Source: Streptomyces cellostaticus
GTDB taxonomy: Bacteria; Actinomycetota; Actinomycetes; Streptomycetales; Streptomycetaceae
Length of the DNA stretch: 64,000 nucleotides
NCBI RefSeq assembly: GCF_001513965.1
Contig: NZ_KQ948037.1
Location: 1 to 64,000, forward strand
Direction of reading: 5' to 3'
Positions 8,115 through 16,757 of the stretch are shown here, one piece after another (the first letter of the stretch is position 1; each line of letters begins with the position of its first letter). A program made the translations under genes and the position numbers. The notes under the pieces are model-generated. The model worked only from the letters and a program-made list of their open reading frames with translations, was not told the DNA's origin and searched no databases.

Positions 8115-9227
8115 TCACAGCCGCCGCCGGGCCTTCCGAGCCCGCCGTACGACAGCGGCAGCGCCCAGCAGCGCCACCGTCGCCCCCGCCGCTCCGGCCG
8201 CCGTCGCGTCCTTCCGTCCCAGCCGACGCCCGGCAACCGTGTGCCGCCCGGAGACCTCCTCCAGCAGCTCGGCCAGCACCTCCTCGTTGGTCCACCCCGG
8301 CCGCCACCCGGCGTCATGCAGCCGGCTCCCGCTGACCACCCAGGGATACATCGTGTAGGCCAGATCACCCGCCGGCGACGGAGTGAGGCCGATCCGGTGG
8401 AGCCGAGCAGCGGCGCCCAGCGCGACCGCCGAGGGCAGCTCCATCCGCCGGATCCCGCTCAGCTCCTCGACCTCCTCCTGCTCCAGCCAGCCGTCACAGC
8501 CCACGGCCAGCTCCCCGTCGACCTTCTCCAGGACGGCGTACTCCAGAGCACTGCACAGGTCCTCGACGTGACAGAACTGCCAGGCCGGCCGCGACCCGGC
8601 GACCACCAGCAGCCGAGGCGACTCGAAGTACCTGGTCAGCGCGGTGTCCGTACCGCCGACCAGCACGGCCGGCCGCACCACGGTGACGTTCAGCCCCGGA
8701 TGCGCCCGCGGAGCGCGCCGCGCCAGCCGCTCGATCTCCAGCAGATCCCCGACCCCGGTGGCCTCGGCCGTGGCCCGCAGCTCCGCGTCCTCCGACAGGG
8801 GCAGCTCGTTGTCCGGCAGCGCCCCGTAGACCATCGCCGACGTGCACAGCACGACCCGGTGCACCCCGGCCGCCGCCGCGGCGGTCAGCACGGTCTGCGT
8901 CCCCCGGACGTTGTAAGCGGTGCGCGCGGCGGCGTCGCTGCCGAGGTCCAGGTCGAGGGCCAGATGCACCACCACGTCCGCGCCCCGCAGCTTGTCCGCG
9001 ATCGCCGGGTCGCGCACGTCGAGGATGTGCCACTGCGCATCCGCGCACTCCCCGCGCCGCTCGTCGATGGCGACGACCTGCTTGATCTCCTCGCAGGCGG
9101 CGAGCCGCTCGGTGAGCAGGGCACCGACCCCGGTGGCGGCGCCGGTGACCGCGACGACGGGCCCGCGCACGGCGGGAGGGGTGGAAAGGTTTCGCGCTGC
9201 GCGAACCTGCGGATCTGGGGAACTCAC
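8115..9227 (-). CDS. NAD-dependent epimerase/SDR family protein
   Basis: A 370-aa extended SDR. The N-terminal Rossmann motif VTGAATGVGALL lies at residues ~28-40, with an acidic residue after beta-2 and DVVVHLA typical of atypical or extended SDRs. The usual YxxxK is not obvious: the sequence has LCTSAMVYGA and then EATGVGDLLEIERL, so catalysis is uncertain. The C terminus is Ala/Arg-rich with a hydrophobic stretch (AAGAAGATVALLGAAAVV) that may associate with membrane. The chosen start is GTG 9227, preceded by GGAGACG. It is divergent from the zincin-like gene; substrate unknown. Confidence 0.85.
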   Translation of the reverse strand: MSSPDPQVRAARNLSTPPAVRGPVVAVTGAATGVGALLTERLAACEEIKQVVAIDERRGECADAQWHILDVRDPAIADKLRGADVVVHLALDLDLGSDAAARTAYNVRGTQTVLTAAAAAGVHRVVLCTSAMVYGALPDNELPLSEDAELRATAEATGVGDLLEIERLARRAPRAHPGLNVTVVRPAVLVGGTDTALTRYFESPRLLVVAGSRPAWQFCHVEDLCSALEYAVLEKVDGELAVGCDGWLEQEEVEELSGIRRMELPSAVALGAAARLHRIGLTPSPAGDLAYTMYPWVVSGSRLHDAGWRPGWTNEEVLAELLEEVSGRHTVAGRRLGRKDATAAGAAGATVALLGAAAVVRRARKARRRL

Positions 9228-9419
9228 CGGGCGTCTCCAGCGGTTGTCTTCAGTACGAGCGCGAGTGACGCGTACGTACCAGGTGCATCCATCCTGCCGC
9301 AGCCCTTGCGTCGGCGAAGCACTGAGGCCCGATCGGGTTCGGGTGTCTACGCTGGGTGGTGATGTCGGGCAGCCGCGCCACCGGAGCGAATCCGGTGGCC
9401 TTACCAGCCGAGGAATCCC

Positions 9420-10865
9420 GTGAGTGACACCCCATTCGGATTCGGCCTTCCGCCGGAGGAGCCGGAAGACGGCGACGAGGGCAAGAAGAAGGACCAGCAG
9501 AGCGGTGGTGGGCAGGGACCGGCCAACCCGTTCGGTTTCGGCGGCCTGCCCGGAGCCGGTGGCTTCGGCAGCCCGGGCGCCGACAATCCGCTCGCAGCGA
9601 TGTTCGGTTCCCTGAACCCCACCGACCTGGGCGCCGCGTTCCAGCAGCTGGGCCAGATGCTCTCCTACGAGGGCGGCCCGGTGAACTGGGACATGGCCAA
9701 GCAGATCGCCCGCCAGACGGTCGCCCAGGGCACCCCTGACGGCACCAAGGACGCGAGCGTCGGCACCGCCGAGCGCTCCGCGGTCGAGGAGGCCGTCCGC
9801 CTGGCCGACCTGTGGCTGGACGACGCGACGTCGCTGCCGTCGGGCGCGGCCTCGTCGGTGGCCTGGTCCCGCGCGGAGTGGGTCGAGGCGACCCTGCCCG
9901 CGTGGCAGGAGCTGGTCGACCCGGTCGCCGAGCGGGTGGGCGCGGCCATGGGCGACGTCCTGCCGGAGGAGATGCAGGCCATGGCGGGCCCGCTGATCGG
10001 CATGATGCGCTCGATGGGCGGCGCCATGTTCGGCACGCAGATCGGGCAGGCCGTCGGCGTGCTCGCGGGCGAGGTCGTCGGCTCGACCGACATCGGCCTG
10101 CCGCTGGGCCCGGTCGGCAAGGCCGCGCTGCTCCCGGCCAACGTGGAGGCGTTCGGCAAGGACCTCGGCGTGCCGAAGGAGGAGGTCCGGCTCTACCTGG
10201 CCCTGCGCGAGGCCGCCCACCAGCGGCTGTTCGCGCACGTGCCGTGGCTGCGCTCGCATCTGTTCGGCGCGGTCGACGGGTACGCGCGCGGGATCAAGGT
10301 CGACACGGCCAAGCTGGAGGACGTGGTCGGCCAGTTCGACCCGCAGAACCCGGAGCAGTTGCAGGACGCCCTCCAGCAGGGCATGTTTCAGCCGGAGGAC
10401 ACGCCCGAGCAGAAGGCGGCCCTGGCCCGTCTGGAGACCGCTCTGGCACTCGTCGAGGGCTGGGTGGACGCGGTGGTCCACGCGGCCGCGAAGCCGCGTC
10501 TGTCGTCCGCCGACGCCCTGCGCGAGACCCTGCGCCGCCGCCGCGCCACCGGCGGCCCGGCGGAGCAGACGTTCGCCACGCTGATCGGCCTGGAGCTGCG
10601 CCCGCGCCGGCTGCGCGACGCCTCCCGCCTGTGGGCCTCGCTCACGGACGCGCGCGGGGTCGACGGCCGGGACGCCCTGTGGGCCCACCCGGACATGCTG
10701 CCGACGGCCACCGACCTGGACGACCCGGACGGCTTCGTACACCGCGAGCAGCTGGACTTCTCCGAGCTGGACAAGATGCTCGGCGAGGCGGCGGACGGCT
10801 CCCGGGACAAGCCCGACCTGAAGAAGAAGGACAAGGGCGAGACCGGGGGCGACGACACCGAGTGA
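9420..10865 (+). CDS. Zincin-like metalloprotease-family protein (DUF2342)
   Basis: The 481-aa protein has a Gly/Pro-rich N terminus (residues 1-60) and a helical DUF2342 domain. The family's metal-binding motif is HExxH; here the matching segment reads LREAAHQRLF, so the first His is Arg while Glu and the second His are kept. Activity is therefore uncertain. The C terminus is Lys/Asp-rich. The GTG start at 9420 follows GAGGA. The last codons overlap the start of the Nudix gene by 4 bp (GTGA), indicating translational coupling. It is syntenic with M. tuberculosis Rv3195. Confidence 0.85.
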   Translation: MSDTPFGFGLPPEEPEDGDEGKKKDQQSGGGQGPANPFGFGGLPGAGGFGSPGADNPLAAMFGSLNPTDLGAAFQQLGQMLSYEGGPVNWDMAKQIARQTVAQGTPDGTKDASVGTAERSAVEEAVRLADLWLDDATSLPSGAASSVAWSRAEWVEATLPAWQELVDPVAERVGAAMGDVLPEEMQAMAGPLIGMMRSMGGAMFGTQIGQAVGVLAGEVVGSTDIGLPLGPVGKAALLPANVEAFGKDLGVPKEEVRLYLALREAAHQRLFAHVPWLRSHLFGAVDGYARGIKVDTAKLEDVVGQFDPQNPEQLQDALQQGMFQPEDTPEQKAALARLETALALVEGWVDAVVHAAAKPRLSSADALRETLRRRRATGGPAEQTFATLIGLELRPRRLRDASRLWASLTDARGVDGRDALWAHPDMLPTATDLDDPDGFVHREQLDFSELDKMLGEAADGSRDKPDLKKKDKGETGGDDTE

Positions 10866-11392
10866 GCCTGTACGACGACGCGGTCCTCGTCCTGAAGGGG
10901 CACGAGGACCAGCCCGAGCTGGGTCAGGCCTACCTGGACCACCTGGCGGCCCACCCGGACGGCATGTGGAAGGCCTGCCACGCCGGACATGTGACGGCGA
11001 GCGCCCTGGTGATCGACCCCGAGCGCGGCCGCGTGCTGCTGACACTCCACAAGAAGCTGCGGATGTGGCTGCAGATGGGCGGCCACTGCGAGCCGCACGA
11101 CGCCTCCCTGGAGGCGGCGGCCCTGCGGGAGGCGACCGAGGAGTCCGGGATCGGCGGTCTGACCCTGCTGCCCGGCGGCCCGGTGCGCCTGGACCGGCAT
11201 CCGATCCCGCCGCCGTGCCACTGGCACTACGACGTCCAGTACGCGGTCCTGGCACCGTCCGGCGCGGTGCAGGAGATCAGCGACGAGTCGCTCGATCTGC
11301 GCTGGTTCGCCTACGACGAGGTGGCGGGCGTGGCCGACGACTCGGTCGTGCGGCTGCTGGACGCCACGCGCGCCAGGCTCCGAAACGGGTAA
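10862..11392 (+). CDS. Nudix hydrolase
   Basis: The 176-aa protein has a Nudix domain over most of its length. The box is GGHCEPHDASLEAAALREATEESGI, where the REATEESG half is canonical but the first half is one residue longer than the consensus and carries Asp at the usual Glu position. Nudix enzymes cleave nucleoside diphosphates linked to another group; the substrate cannot be told from sequence. The GTG start overlaps the stop of the zincin-like gene, so the two are translated together. A strong terminator follows at 11404. Confidence 0.9.
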   Translation: MSLYDDAVLVLKGHEDQPELGQAYLDHLAAHPDGMWKACHAGHVTASALVIDPERGRVLLTLHKKLRMWLQMGGHCEPHDASLEAAALREATEESGIGGLTLLPGGPVRLDRHPIPPPCHWHYDVQYAVLAPSGAVQEISDESLDLRWFAYDEVAGVADDSVVRLLDATRARLRNG

Positions 11393-11403
11393 GGGACGGC
11401 ACG

Positions 11404-11447
11404 CGTAAGGGGCGGCTGCTCAGGCAGCCGCCCCTTACGTTCGTTTT
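11404..11447 (+). terminator. Rho-independent terminator
   Basis: A 16-bp perfect stem (11404-11419 with 11424-11439, loop TCAG) is followed by TTCGTTTT. It ends the zincin/Nudix operon and lies 20 bp from the stop of the convergent AIM24 gene, which it may also serve. Confidence 0.85.
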
Positions 11448-11466
11448 CCGGACGCAGACCCGGCGG

Positions 11467-12222
11467 TCAGCTCCAGACGTTGCCCTGGTTCTGGGCGCGT
11501 GCCCCGTGCTGACCCATGCCGAACTGCGCGGCCAGGCCCTGCCCGATCTGGGCGTTCTGCGGCGGCAACAGCTCACTCGGCTGGACGAGCGCGAAGCCCG
11601 AGCCCATGAAGCTCAGCTCCCAGCCCTCGCCGGTGTTGCCACGGCGCCGCCACACCCCCGAGGAGTGCGTCTGGGCCTGCATCTGCACACGCAGCCCGGT
11701 GGACCAGGCGACGATCGCGTCCGCGTCACAGTTGACGTACTTGTCGGGCGTGACCTGCATCAGCAGCGGCGCGCCCGAGGTCATCAGGGCCACCTTGCCG
11801 CGCCCGGTGATATTGAGCTGGTACTTCCCGGACCCGGAGATGCCGTAGAGGCTGTCGACGGCGATGACCTCGTGGTGCAGCGAGGAGTCCATCGCGAGGA
11901 CGTAGCTGCTGTCGACCGTCAGCCCGTCCTGCTCGACGTCCATGACGTGCACGTGCTGGGCGAGGTTGGCGAGATAGACCGTGCCCTGCCCGTGGCAGCG
12001 CATCAGGTCCAGGCCCTCGCCGGTGTGCGCACGCGCGCGTGCCTGGTTGTTGCTGCGGTATTCGGCGTCGAACTCGACCAAGCCCTGGTAGGCGACCATG
12101 GTGCCCTTGCGGGCGAGGATGTCGTCGTGGCCCTCCAGAGTGACGCGAAGCATCTGCGCGTTCTGCAGGCTCCAGCGCTCCTGCGTCTGGAGGTCGTTGT
12201 GCGCGAAAAGCGGGCTCTGCAT
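11467..12222 (-). CDS. AIM24 family protein (251 aa)
   Basis: Residues ~15-225 match the AIM24/TRAP-like beta-roll fold: repeated beta strands with KGTMVAYQG near the start, LMRCHGQGTVYLAN in the middle and a C-terminal GSGFALVQPS motif. The C terminus is a short Gln/Gly-rich tail. AIM24-type proteins are thought to form oligomeric assemblies, and their molecular function in bacteria is unknown. This is the third gene of a same-strand trio with a 226-aa paralog and a TerD-AIM24 fusion, with gaps of 18 and 11 bp, so one operon is very likely. Confidence 0.88.
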   Translation of the reverse strand: MQSPLFAHNDLQTQERWSLQNAQMLRVTLEGHDDILARKGTMVAYQGLVEFDAEYRSNNQARARAHTGEGLDLMRCHGQGTVYLANLAQHVHVMDVEQDGLTVDSSYVLAMDSSLHHEVIAVDSLYGISGSGKYQLNITGRGKVALMTSGAPLLMQVTPDKYVNCDADAIVAWSTGLRVQMQAQTHSSGVWRRRGNTGEGWELSFMGSGFALVQPSELLPPQNAQIGQGLAAQFGMGQHGARAQNQGNVWS

Positions 12223-12240
12223 GGTGTTTCTGGCTCCCCC

Positions 12241-12921
12241 TCAGCCCCGGATCCGGAGGCGGTCGGTGCTGTCCTCGCTGGGCTGGACGACGACGATGCC
12301 CTGGCCGGAGAAGGCCATCTGGTAGGCCTCGCCGCTGCCCCGGCCGATCAGCGACTGCGCCTTGAAGCTGCGCTTGCCCTTCACCTTCAGGTTCGGGGAC
12401 CAGGCGACGAGCGCGTCGGGGTCGACGTACGTCTCGTCCTCGCCGCCTCCGCAGTCGACGACGATGGGCTTGCCCCGGGAGGTCAGCGCGACCCAGCCCT
12501 GCCCGGAGATCTTCGTGTTCCACAGGCCCTGCCCGGCAAACTTGGCGAGCCCCTTGACGCGCTCGACGCCCCACTGCAGGTGGGCGTCGAAGGCGAGCAG
12601 GTTGGTGGCGTTGACGGAGATGCCGTCGCCGTTGAGGTTGATCACGACGACGTTCGCGCCGTAGTCGGCGAGGTAGAGCAGGCCGTCGCCGGAGCACTTC
12701 ATCAGCGGGGCGCCCTCGCCGGTGATCCAGTCGCGGGCGATCTGGCGGACGGCCGGCGGGTTGGGCTCGTACTGGATGAAGCCTTCGTAGGCGACCATCG
12801 ACCCCACGCGCGCGAGGAGGTCGTTTCCGGTCTGCATGGCGACCTTCAGCATGTGGCTGCCGTGGTTCTCCATGCGGGCGGTGACGGGTGCGGGGGCGTA
12901 GCCCGCGAGCGGCTGGTTCAT
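12241..12921 (-). CDS. AIM24 family protein (226 aa)
   Basis: This 226-aa protein is essentially one AIM24 domain: VGSMVAYEG near residue 40, LMKCSGDGLLYLAD near 75, and a C-terminal FSGQGIVVVQPSED. It aligns throughout with its two neighbours, indicating triplication by tandem duplication. It has no signal peptide. It is the middle gene of the operon, 11 bp after the TerD-AIM24 gene and 18 bp before the 251-aa gene. A structural or scaffolding role for a mixed complex of the three proteins is inference. Confidence 0.88.
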   Translation of the reverse strand: MNQPLAGYAPAPVTARMENHGSHMLKVAMQTGNDLLARVGSMVAYEGFIQYEPNPPAVRQIARDWITGEGAPLMKCSGDGLLYLADYGANVVVINLNGDGISVNATNLLAFDAHLQWGVERVKGLAKFAGQGLWNTKISGQGWVALTSRGKPIVVDCGGGEDETYVDPDALVAWSPNLKVKGKRSFKAQSLIGRGSGEAYQMAFSGQGIVVVQPSEDSTDRLRIRG

Positions 12922-12932
12922 GACGGGCTCCC

Positions 12933-14540
12933 TCAGACCTCGTAGGGCTGGACGACGATGAAGTTCCCGGGCGCGCCCCGGAACTGGAGGTTGACGCTCT
13001 CCCCGGTGTCGCCCGGGTAGGCGTTGCGGCGCATCCGGACCTGGCTGGAGACGATCACTTGGGAGGCGGCCGACCAGGCGACCACCGCGTTGCAGTCGGC
13101 GAAGGTCGTGGGCGTCACGGGCAGCACGACGGGCGTGCCGTGCGTCTTGACGACGATCGTGCCGGTGCCCTGGAACTGCATGGTGAACAGCGCGCCACCA
13201 GGGATCCCGTGCCCCTCGATACGGCGGACCTCGTACTGGAGGCTCTCGTCGAAGGCGAGGACGTTCTCCGCGGAGACGCAGATCGCGTCGCCCTGCAGTT
13301 CGACGGGGTGCAGGTGTGTGGAGTTCTCGGCGAGGAACACCTGGCCGTTGCCGGTGCAGCGCATCAGCTGCATCTCCTGGCCGGTCGCGCTGCCCACGAG
13401 CCGCCCGGCGAACCCGGCGCCCTTGTAGCTGAAGTCGACCTTGCCCTGGTAGAGCACCATGCTGCCCTGCCGGGCCAGCACTGGCTGCCCGCCGATGCCG
13501 AGGTCGACGCGGATGAGCTTCTTGTTCTGCTGCGTCCAGCGCTGCCCGGTGGGCGTCTCCTTGAACGCCTGGAGCGCGGCCGTCACACCGGCCCCGCCCT
13601 GGGGGGCGCCCTGCGGCACTCCGTAGGGGGCGGCCTGCTGGCCGGGGACCTGGCCGTACGGCGGCTGCTGGCCGTAGCCCGGGGGCATCGGCGCGCCCGG
13701 CTGACCGCCGTACGACGGCTGCTGCGGCGGCTGGCCGTAGGGCGCGGGCGCCGGGGCCGGCGGATGTACCGTGCCGCCGGCGGGCGGGGCCAGGGGGGCG
13801 ATGACCGTCGGGGCCGCGTGCACGTTCGGCGCGGGAGGCGGGGTGGCTCCGGGCGGAGGGGCGAAACCCTGGGCTGCGGGCTGCACGGCGGGCGCCGGAG
13901 CCGGAGCGGGAGCCGGAGTGGGCGCGGGCGCCGCCGGGACGCCGAACGCGGGCGGGGCGAAGCCGGGAGCGGCGCCGCCCTGGGGCTGCTGCGGGGCGGC
14001 GGGCGCCTCCTCCTCAAGCACCTCTCCGCCGAAGTTCTTCAGCAGCGCCTCCAGGCCGCCGTCGAAGCCCTGACCGACCGCCGCGAACCGCCACACGTCC
14101 TTGAAGTAGAGGTCACCGAGCATCACGGCCCGCTCGGTGGAGAACTCCGAACCGTTGAAGGAGTACCGGGCGACCTCTTCACCGCCGGCCACGATGCGCA
14201 CGTAGCCCGGGCTGATCTGCGACATCTGCCCGGCGCCGTCGATGGTCGCCGTGAAGGCGAGCTTGCGGATCTGGGAGGGGATCCGGTCCAGCGTGACCCG
14301 GAACGACTCCGTGTCGCCCGCCTGGGCCCCCAGCAACTGGATGGACTCCTCGGGGGACTTCGGCTGGTTGAAGAAGATGAAGTACCGGTCGTCCGAAAGG
14401 CGCTCGTCGGCGTCCAGACCGAAGCAGCTGATGTCGAAGGTCAGTCCAGGGGCGGAGATCTGCACGCCTACGTACAGATCCGTGCCCGCCGTGAGGTCAC
14501 TGATCCTGGCCTTGTGGCCGCGTTGGAATTCCCTGGCCAT
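12933..14540 (-). CDS. TerD-AIM24 fusion protein
   Basis: The 535-aa protein has an N-terminal TerD domain (residues ~5-185) with DISCFGLDADERLSDDRYFIFFNQ, the calcium-binding region of tellurite-resistance/stress TerD proteins, and later GDLYFKDVWRFAAVGQGF. A low-complexity Pro/Ala/Gly/Gln linker spans ~190-330, and an AIM24 domain occupies ~335-535 (RQGSMVLYQG, LMRCTGNGQVFLAE, NFIVVQPYEV). TerD proteins bind Ca2+ and are tied to membrane or stress responses in actinobacteria. The fusion physically links a Ca2+ sensor to the AIM24 fold. It is the first gene of a three-gene operon; the promoter should lie in 14541-14667. Confidence 0.9.
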   Translation of the reverse strand: MAREFQRGHKARISDLTAGTDLYVGVQISAPGLTFDISCFGLDADERLSDDRYFIFFNQPKSPEESIQLLGAQAGDTESFRVTLDRIPSQIRKLAFTATIDGAGQMSQISPGYVRIVAGGEEVARYSFNGSEFSTERAVMLGDLYFKDVWRFAAVGQGFDGGLEALLKNFGGEVLEEEAPAAPQQPQGGAAPGFAPPAFGVPAAPAPTPAPAPAPAPAVQPAAQGFAPPPGATPPPAPNVHAAPTVIAPLAPPAGGTVHPPAPAPAPYGQPPQQPSYGGQPGAPMPPGYGQQPPYGQVPGQQAAPYGVPQGAPQGGAGVTAALQAFKETPTGQRWTQQNKKLIRVDLGIGGQPVLARQGSMVLYQGKVDFSYKGAGFAGRLVGSATGQEMQLMRCTGNGQVFLAENSTHLHPVELQGDAICVSAENVLAFDESLQYEVRRIEGHGIPGGALFTMQFQGTGTIVVKTHGTPVVLPVTPTTFADCNAVVAWSAASQVIVSSQVRMRRNAYPGDTGESVNLQFRGAPGNFIVVQPYEV

Positions 14541-14667
14541 GCGTTACGACCGTCCCCCATCCCGAATGTGAGTGCGTCGCGCCAGGCTAACGGCAAACCC
14601 CGGCAACGGACGCAGTCGGTACAGACCCGGTACACAACCGCGCCCCGTACCTCACAAGGGCAGCCGT

Positions 14668-15264
14668 TCACTCACCCCGGGCGCCGGGCACATGCGGCAG
14701 CCGGTCGGCGGCCACCACCCCTTCGAGGTAGCCGCGGGCCCGCTCGGTGCGCGGGTAGGACTCCAGCAGCCGCCAGAAATCGGGCCCGTGACCGGGCACC
14801 AGCAGATGCGCCAGCTCATGGCAGAGGACGTAGTCGACGACGTACTCCGGCATCCCCTGCAACCGGTGCGAGAGGCGGATGCTGCCCTCGGCCGGAGTGC
14901 ACGAACCCCAGCGGGTGTTCTGGTTGGTGACCCAGCGCACAGAGGCGGGGCGCGCCCGGCCGCCGAAGTACTGGGCCGACAGCCGCTCGGCCCGCTCCGT
15001 CAGCTCGGCATCGCCCAGCACCCGTTTGCTCTCCTGGGCGGCGAGTTTGTCGAGCATGACGGTCACCCAGCGCTGCTCCTCCGCCTCGGACATCCGGGCG
15101 GGGATGAGCACGACGGTGCGATCGCCCTCGCGGTACGCAGAGACCGTCCGACGGCGCCGGGCACTTCTGCGGACCTCGATCGCGCTCGCCTTTGAGCCGC
15201 TCGGCGGCTGGCTCGTCGTGCTGCGCTGTGGCTGTCCGGCGCGGTGCAGTGGGTCGGCGGGCAC
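14668..15264 (-). CDS. YgjP-like (M48 family) metallopeptidase
   Basis: The 198-aa protein has a basic, low-complexity N terminus (~1-40) and a YgjP/DUF45 domain. TRWGSCTP, the family hallmark, precedes the zinc motif HELAH, followed by HGPDFWRLLESYP with a downstream His/Asp ligand. It has no signal peptide, so a cytosolic zinc metalloprotease or nucleic-acid-associated role is likely. The substrate is unknown. The ATG at 15264 is the only reasonable start in the conserved frame. Confidence 0.9.
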   Translation of the reverse strand: MPADPLHRAGQPQRSTTSQPPSGSKASAIEVRRSARRRRTVSAYREGDRTVVLIPARMSEAEEQRWVTVMLDKLAAQESKRVLGDAELTERAERLSAQYFGGRARPASVRWVTNQNTRWGSCTPAEGSIRLSHRLQGMPEYVVDYVLCHELAHLLVPGHGPDFWRLLESYPRTERARGYLEGVVAADRLPHVPGARGE

Positions 15265-15401
15265 GCCCCGACGTTACCCGCTGGGCAGGGCCGAAGTCCC
15301 GGCTCCGGGACGGTTCGATACCGATGCCCACCATGCGTTTGATTTGTACGACCGATATGCCCTACTGCCATGGCCGATTTATACGACGAATACCCCCAGC
15401 C

Positions 15402-15410
15402 TGTGGATAA
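15402..15410 (-). promoter_or_regulatory. DnaA-box-like site
   Basis: A perfect TTATCCACA nonamer on the minus strand in the 278-bp gap between the YgjP-like and ThiF-like genes. It matches the general DnaA box consensus (TTATNCACA). A single site does not make an origin. Nothing else was recognised in this gap. Confidence 0.4.
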
Positions 15411-15542
15411 CCTCCGCCACCCGGCGCCACGGACCGGCATGCTGGCAGGCGTCGGCAGAGCACGACCGACTCCACCGACAACGACGACGTTCGATGACTC
15501 AAGGGCTGTTCCAGGGCAATTCGACCGATACGGGGGCCTGGC

Positions 15543-16757
15543 ATGCATCCGATGGTGAAGCCCGCGCTGCGACGCGGCTGGCGTGACCTCAACACCGTGC
15601 AGTTCGGGCTGACTCCGGCGCACGCGATGACACTGGGGCCGATGGACACGGCGACCGGCAGCTTCTTGGAGCTGCTCAACGGCACCCGCGGCCTGCCGCT
15701 GCTGCGCGAGGAGGGCAGGCACATGGACCTGCCGGACGGCCATGTCGACGCGCTGGTGGAGCGACTGGCCCGCGCGGGCCTGATCGACGACACCCGCGGC
15801 GGCGGACCGGCCGCCGACGCGCTGCGGGAGAAGAAGGACGTCCTGGAGCGGCTGCGCCCCGACCTCGCCTCACTCTCCCTGACCACCCCCGAGCCGGGCG
15901 GCGCACTCGGCCGGCTCGCGGCCCGCCGGTCCCTGCGCGTCCAGGTGCGGGGTGCGGGGCGGGTCGGGGCCGTGCTGGCGTCGGTGCTGTCCGGCGCGGG
16001 TGTCGGCGAGGTCGACGTGCGCGACGTGGGGCGCGTGGAACCGTGGGACGTGGCTCCGGGAGGACTGCCCGCAGAGTCGGTCCGCGAGCGCCGGGCGGAC
16101 GCGGCACGGGCCGCCGTCCGCCGCGCCGCACCGGACCGCCCGCCACGCCGCACCCGCTCCTCCCCCGGCGACACGGAGGACCCAGGCCTCTCCCTGGTGA
16201 TCCTCACCGCGCGAGACGATGTCGCCGTGCACGCACCGGATCCCTTCGCCGCCGAACCGCTCATGGCCTCCGGAACACCCCACCTCTATGCCGGGGTCGT
16301 GGAGGCAACCGGCGTCGTCGGCCCGCTCGTCCTGCCCGGCGAGACGGCCTGCGCCGGCTGTCTGCACCAGGACCGCACCGACCGGGACCCGGCCTGGCCC
16401 CGCCTGATCGCCCAGTGGCGTTCCGGAAAGGCCCGCCAGGTCGGCCCCTGTGACCTGGCCCTCGCCACAGCGGTCGCGGGACTGGCCGCCGCGCACGCCC
16501 TGGCCTTCCTGGACGGGGAGTCGCCGTCCAGCGCGGGCGCACGCTGGGAGGCGTCCCTGCCCGGTCTGAACTGGCGCTCCCGGCCCGTGTGGCCGCACTC
16601 GGCATGCGGCTGCGGGGCGGTGGAGAAAGGTAAGGGGGAGCACTCCTCAACCGGCGGGGAACCGCGCGAGACAATGGCGGTGCAACGGCCGTCGACGGAG
16701 CGACGACGCGAGACAGGCGCGGCGCGGCCGACTGGGACTTGGAGGGCGCATGTCTGA
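15543..16757 (+). CDS. Degenerate ThiF/cyclodehydratase-like protein
   Basis: The 404-aa protein resembles the ThiF-like/E1 partner proteins of the TOMM cyclodehydratase class. A nucleotide-fold segment lies at ~130-165 (VQVRGAGRVGAVLASVLSG), with four zinc-type cysteines as CAGCLH and CGCG. The catalytic Cys and the Arg finger of true E1 enzymes are not evident, and no precursor peptide, YcaO or dehydrogenase is nearby, so it may be a non-catalytic binding protein. The C terminus runs into a basic tail. Its last 8 bp overlap the ABC1 kinase gene, so the two are probably coupled. It corresponds in order to M. tuberculosis Rv3196. Confidence 0.7.
   Translation: MHPMVKPALRRGWRDLNTVQFGLTPAHAMTLGPMDTATGSFLELLNGTRGLPLLREEGRHMDLPDGHVDALVERLARAGLIDDTRGGGPAADALREKKDVLERLRPDLASLSLTTPEPGGALGRLAARRSLRVQVRGAGRVGAVLASVLSGAGVGEVDVRDVGRVEPWDVAPGGLPAESVRERRADAARAAVRRAAPDRPPRRTRSSPGDTEDPGLSLVILTARDDVAVHAPDPFAAEPLMASGTPHLYAGVVEATGVVGPLVLPGETACAGCLHQDRTDRDPAWPRLIAQWRSGKARQVGPCDLALATAVAGLAAAHALAFLDGESPSSAGARWEASLPGLNWRSRPVWPHSACGCGAVEKGKGEHSSTGGEPRETMAVQRPSTERRRETGAARPTGTWRAHV

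Noticed and set aside
9228..11255. Extension of the SDR frame to 1046 codons across the zincin and Nudix genes
   Set aside because: The extra part is antisense low-complexity sequence. The conserved SDR begins at GTG 9227 after a good ribosome site.
15543..16757. Possible RiPP/TOMM biosynthetic locus
   Set aside because: Only a ThiF-like partner protein is present; no precursor peptide, YcaO or dehydrogenase gene is nearby, and the neighbours are conserved core genes.
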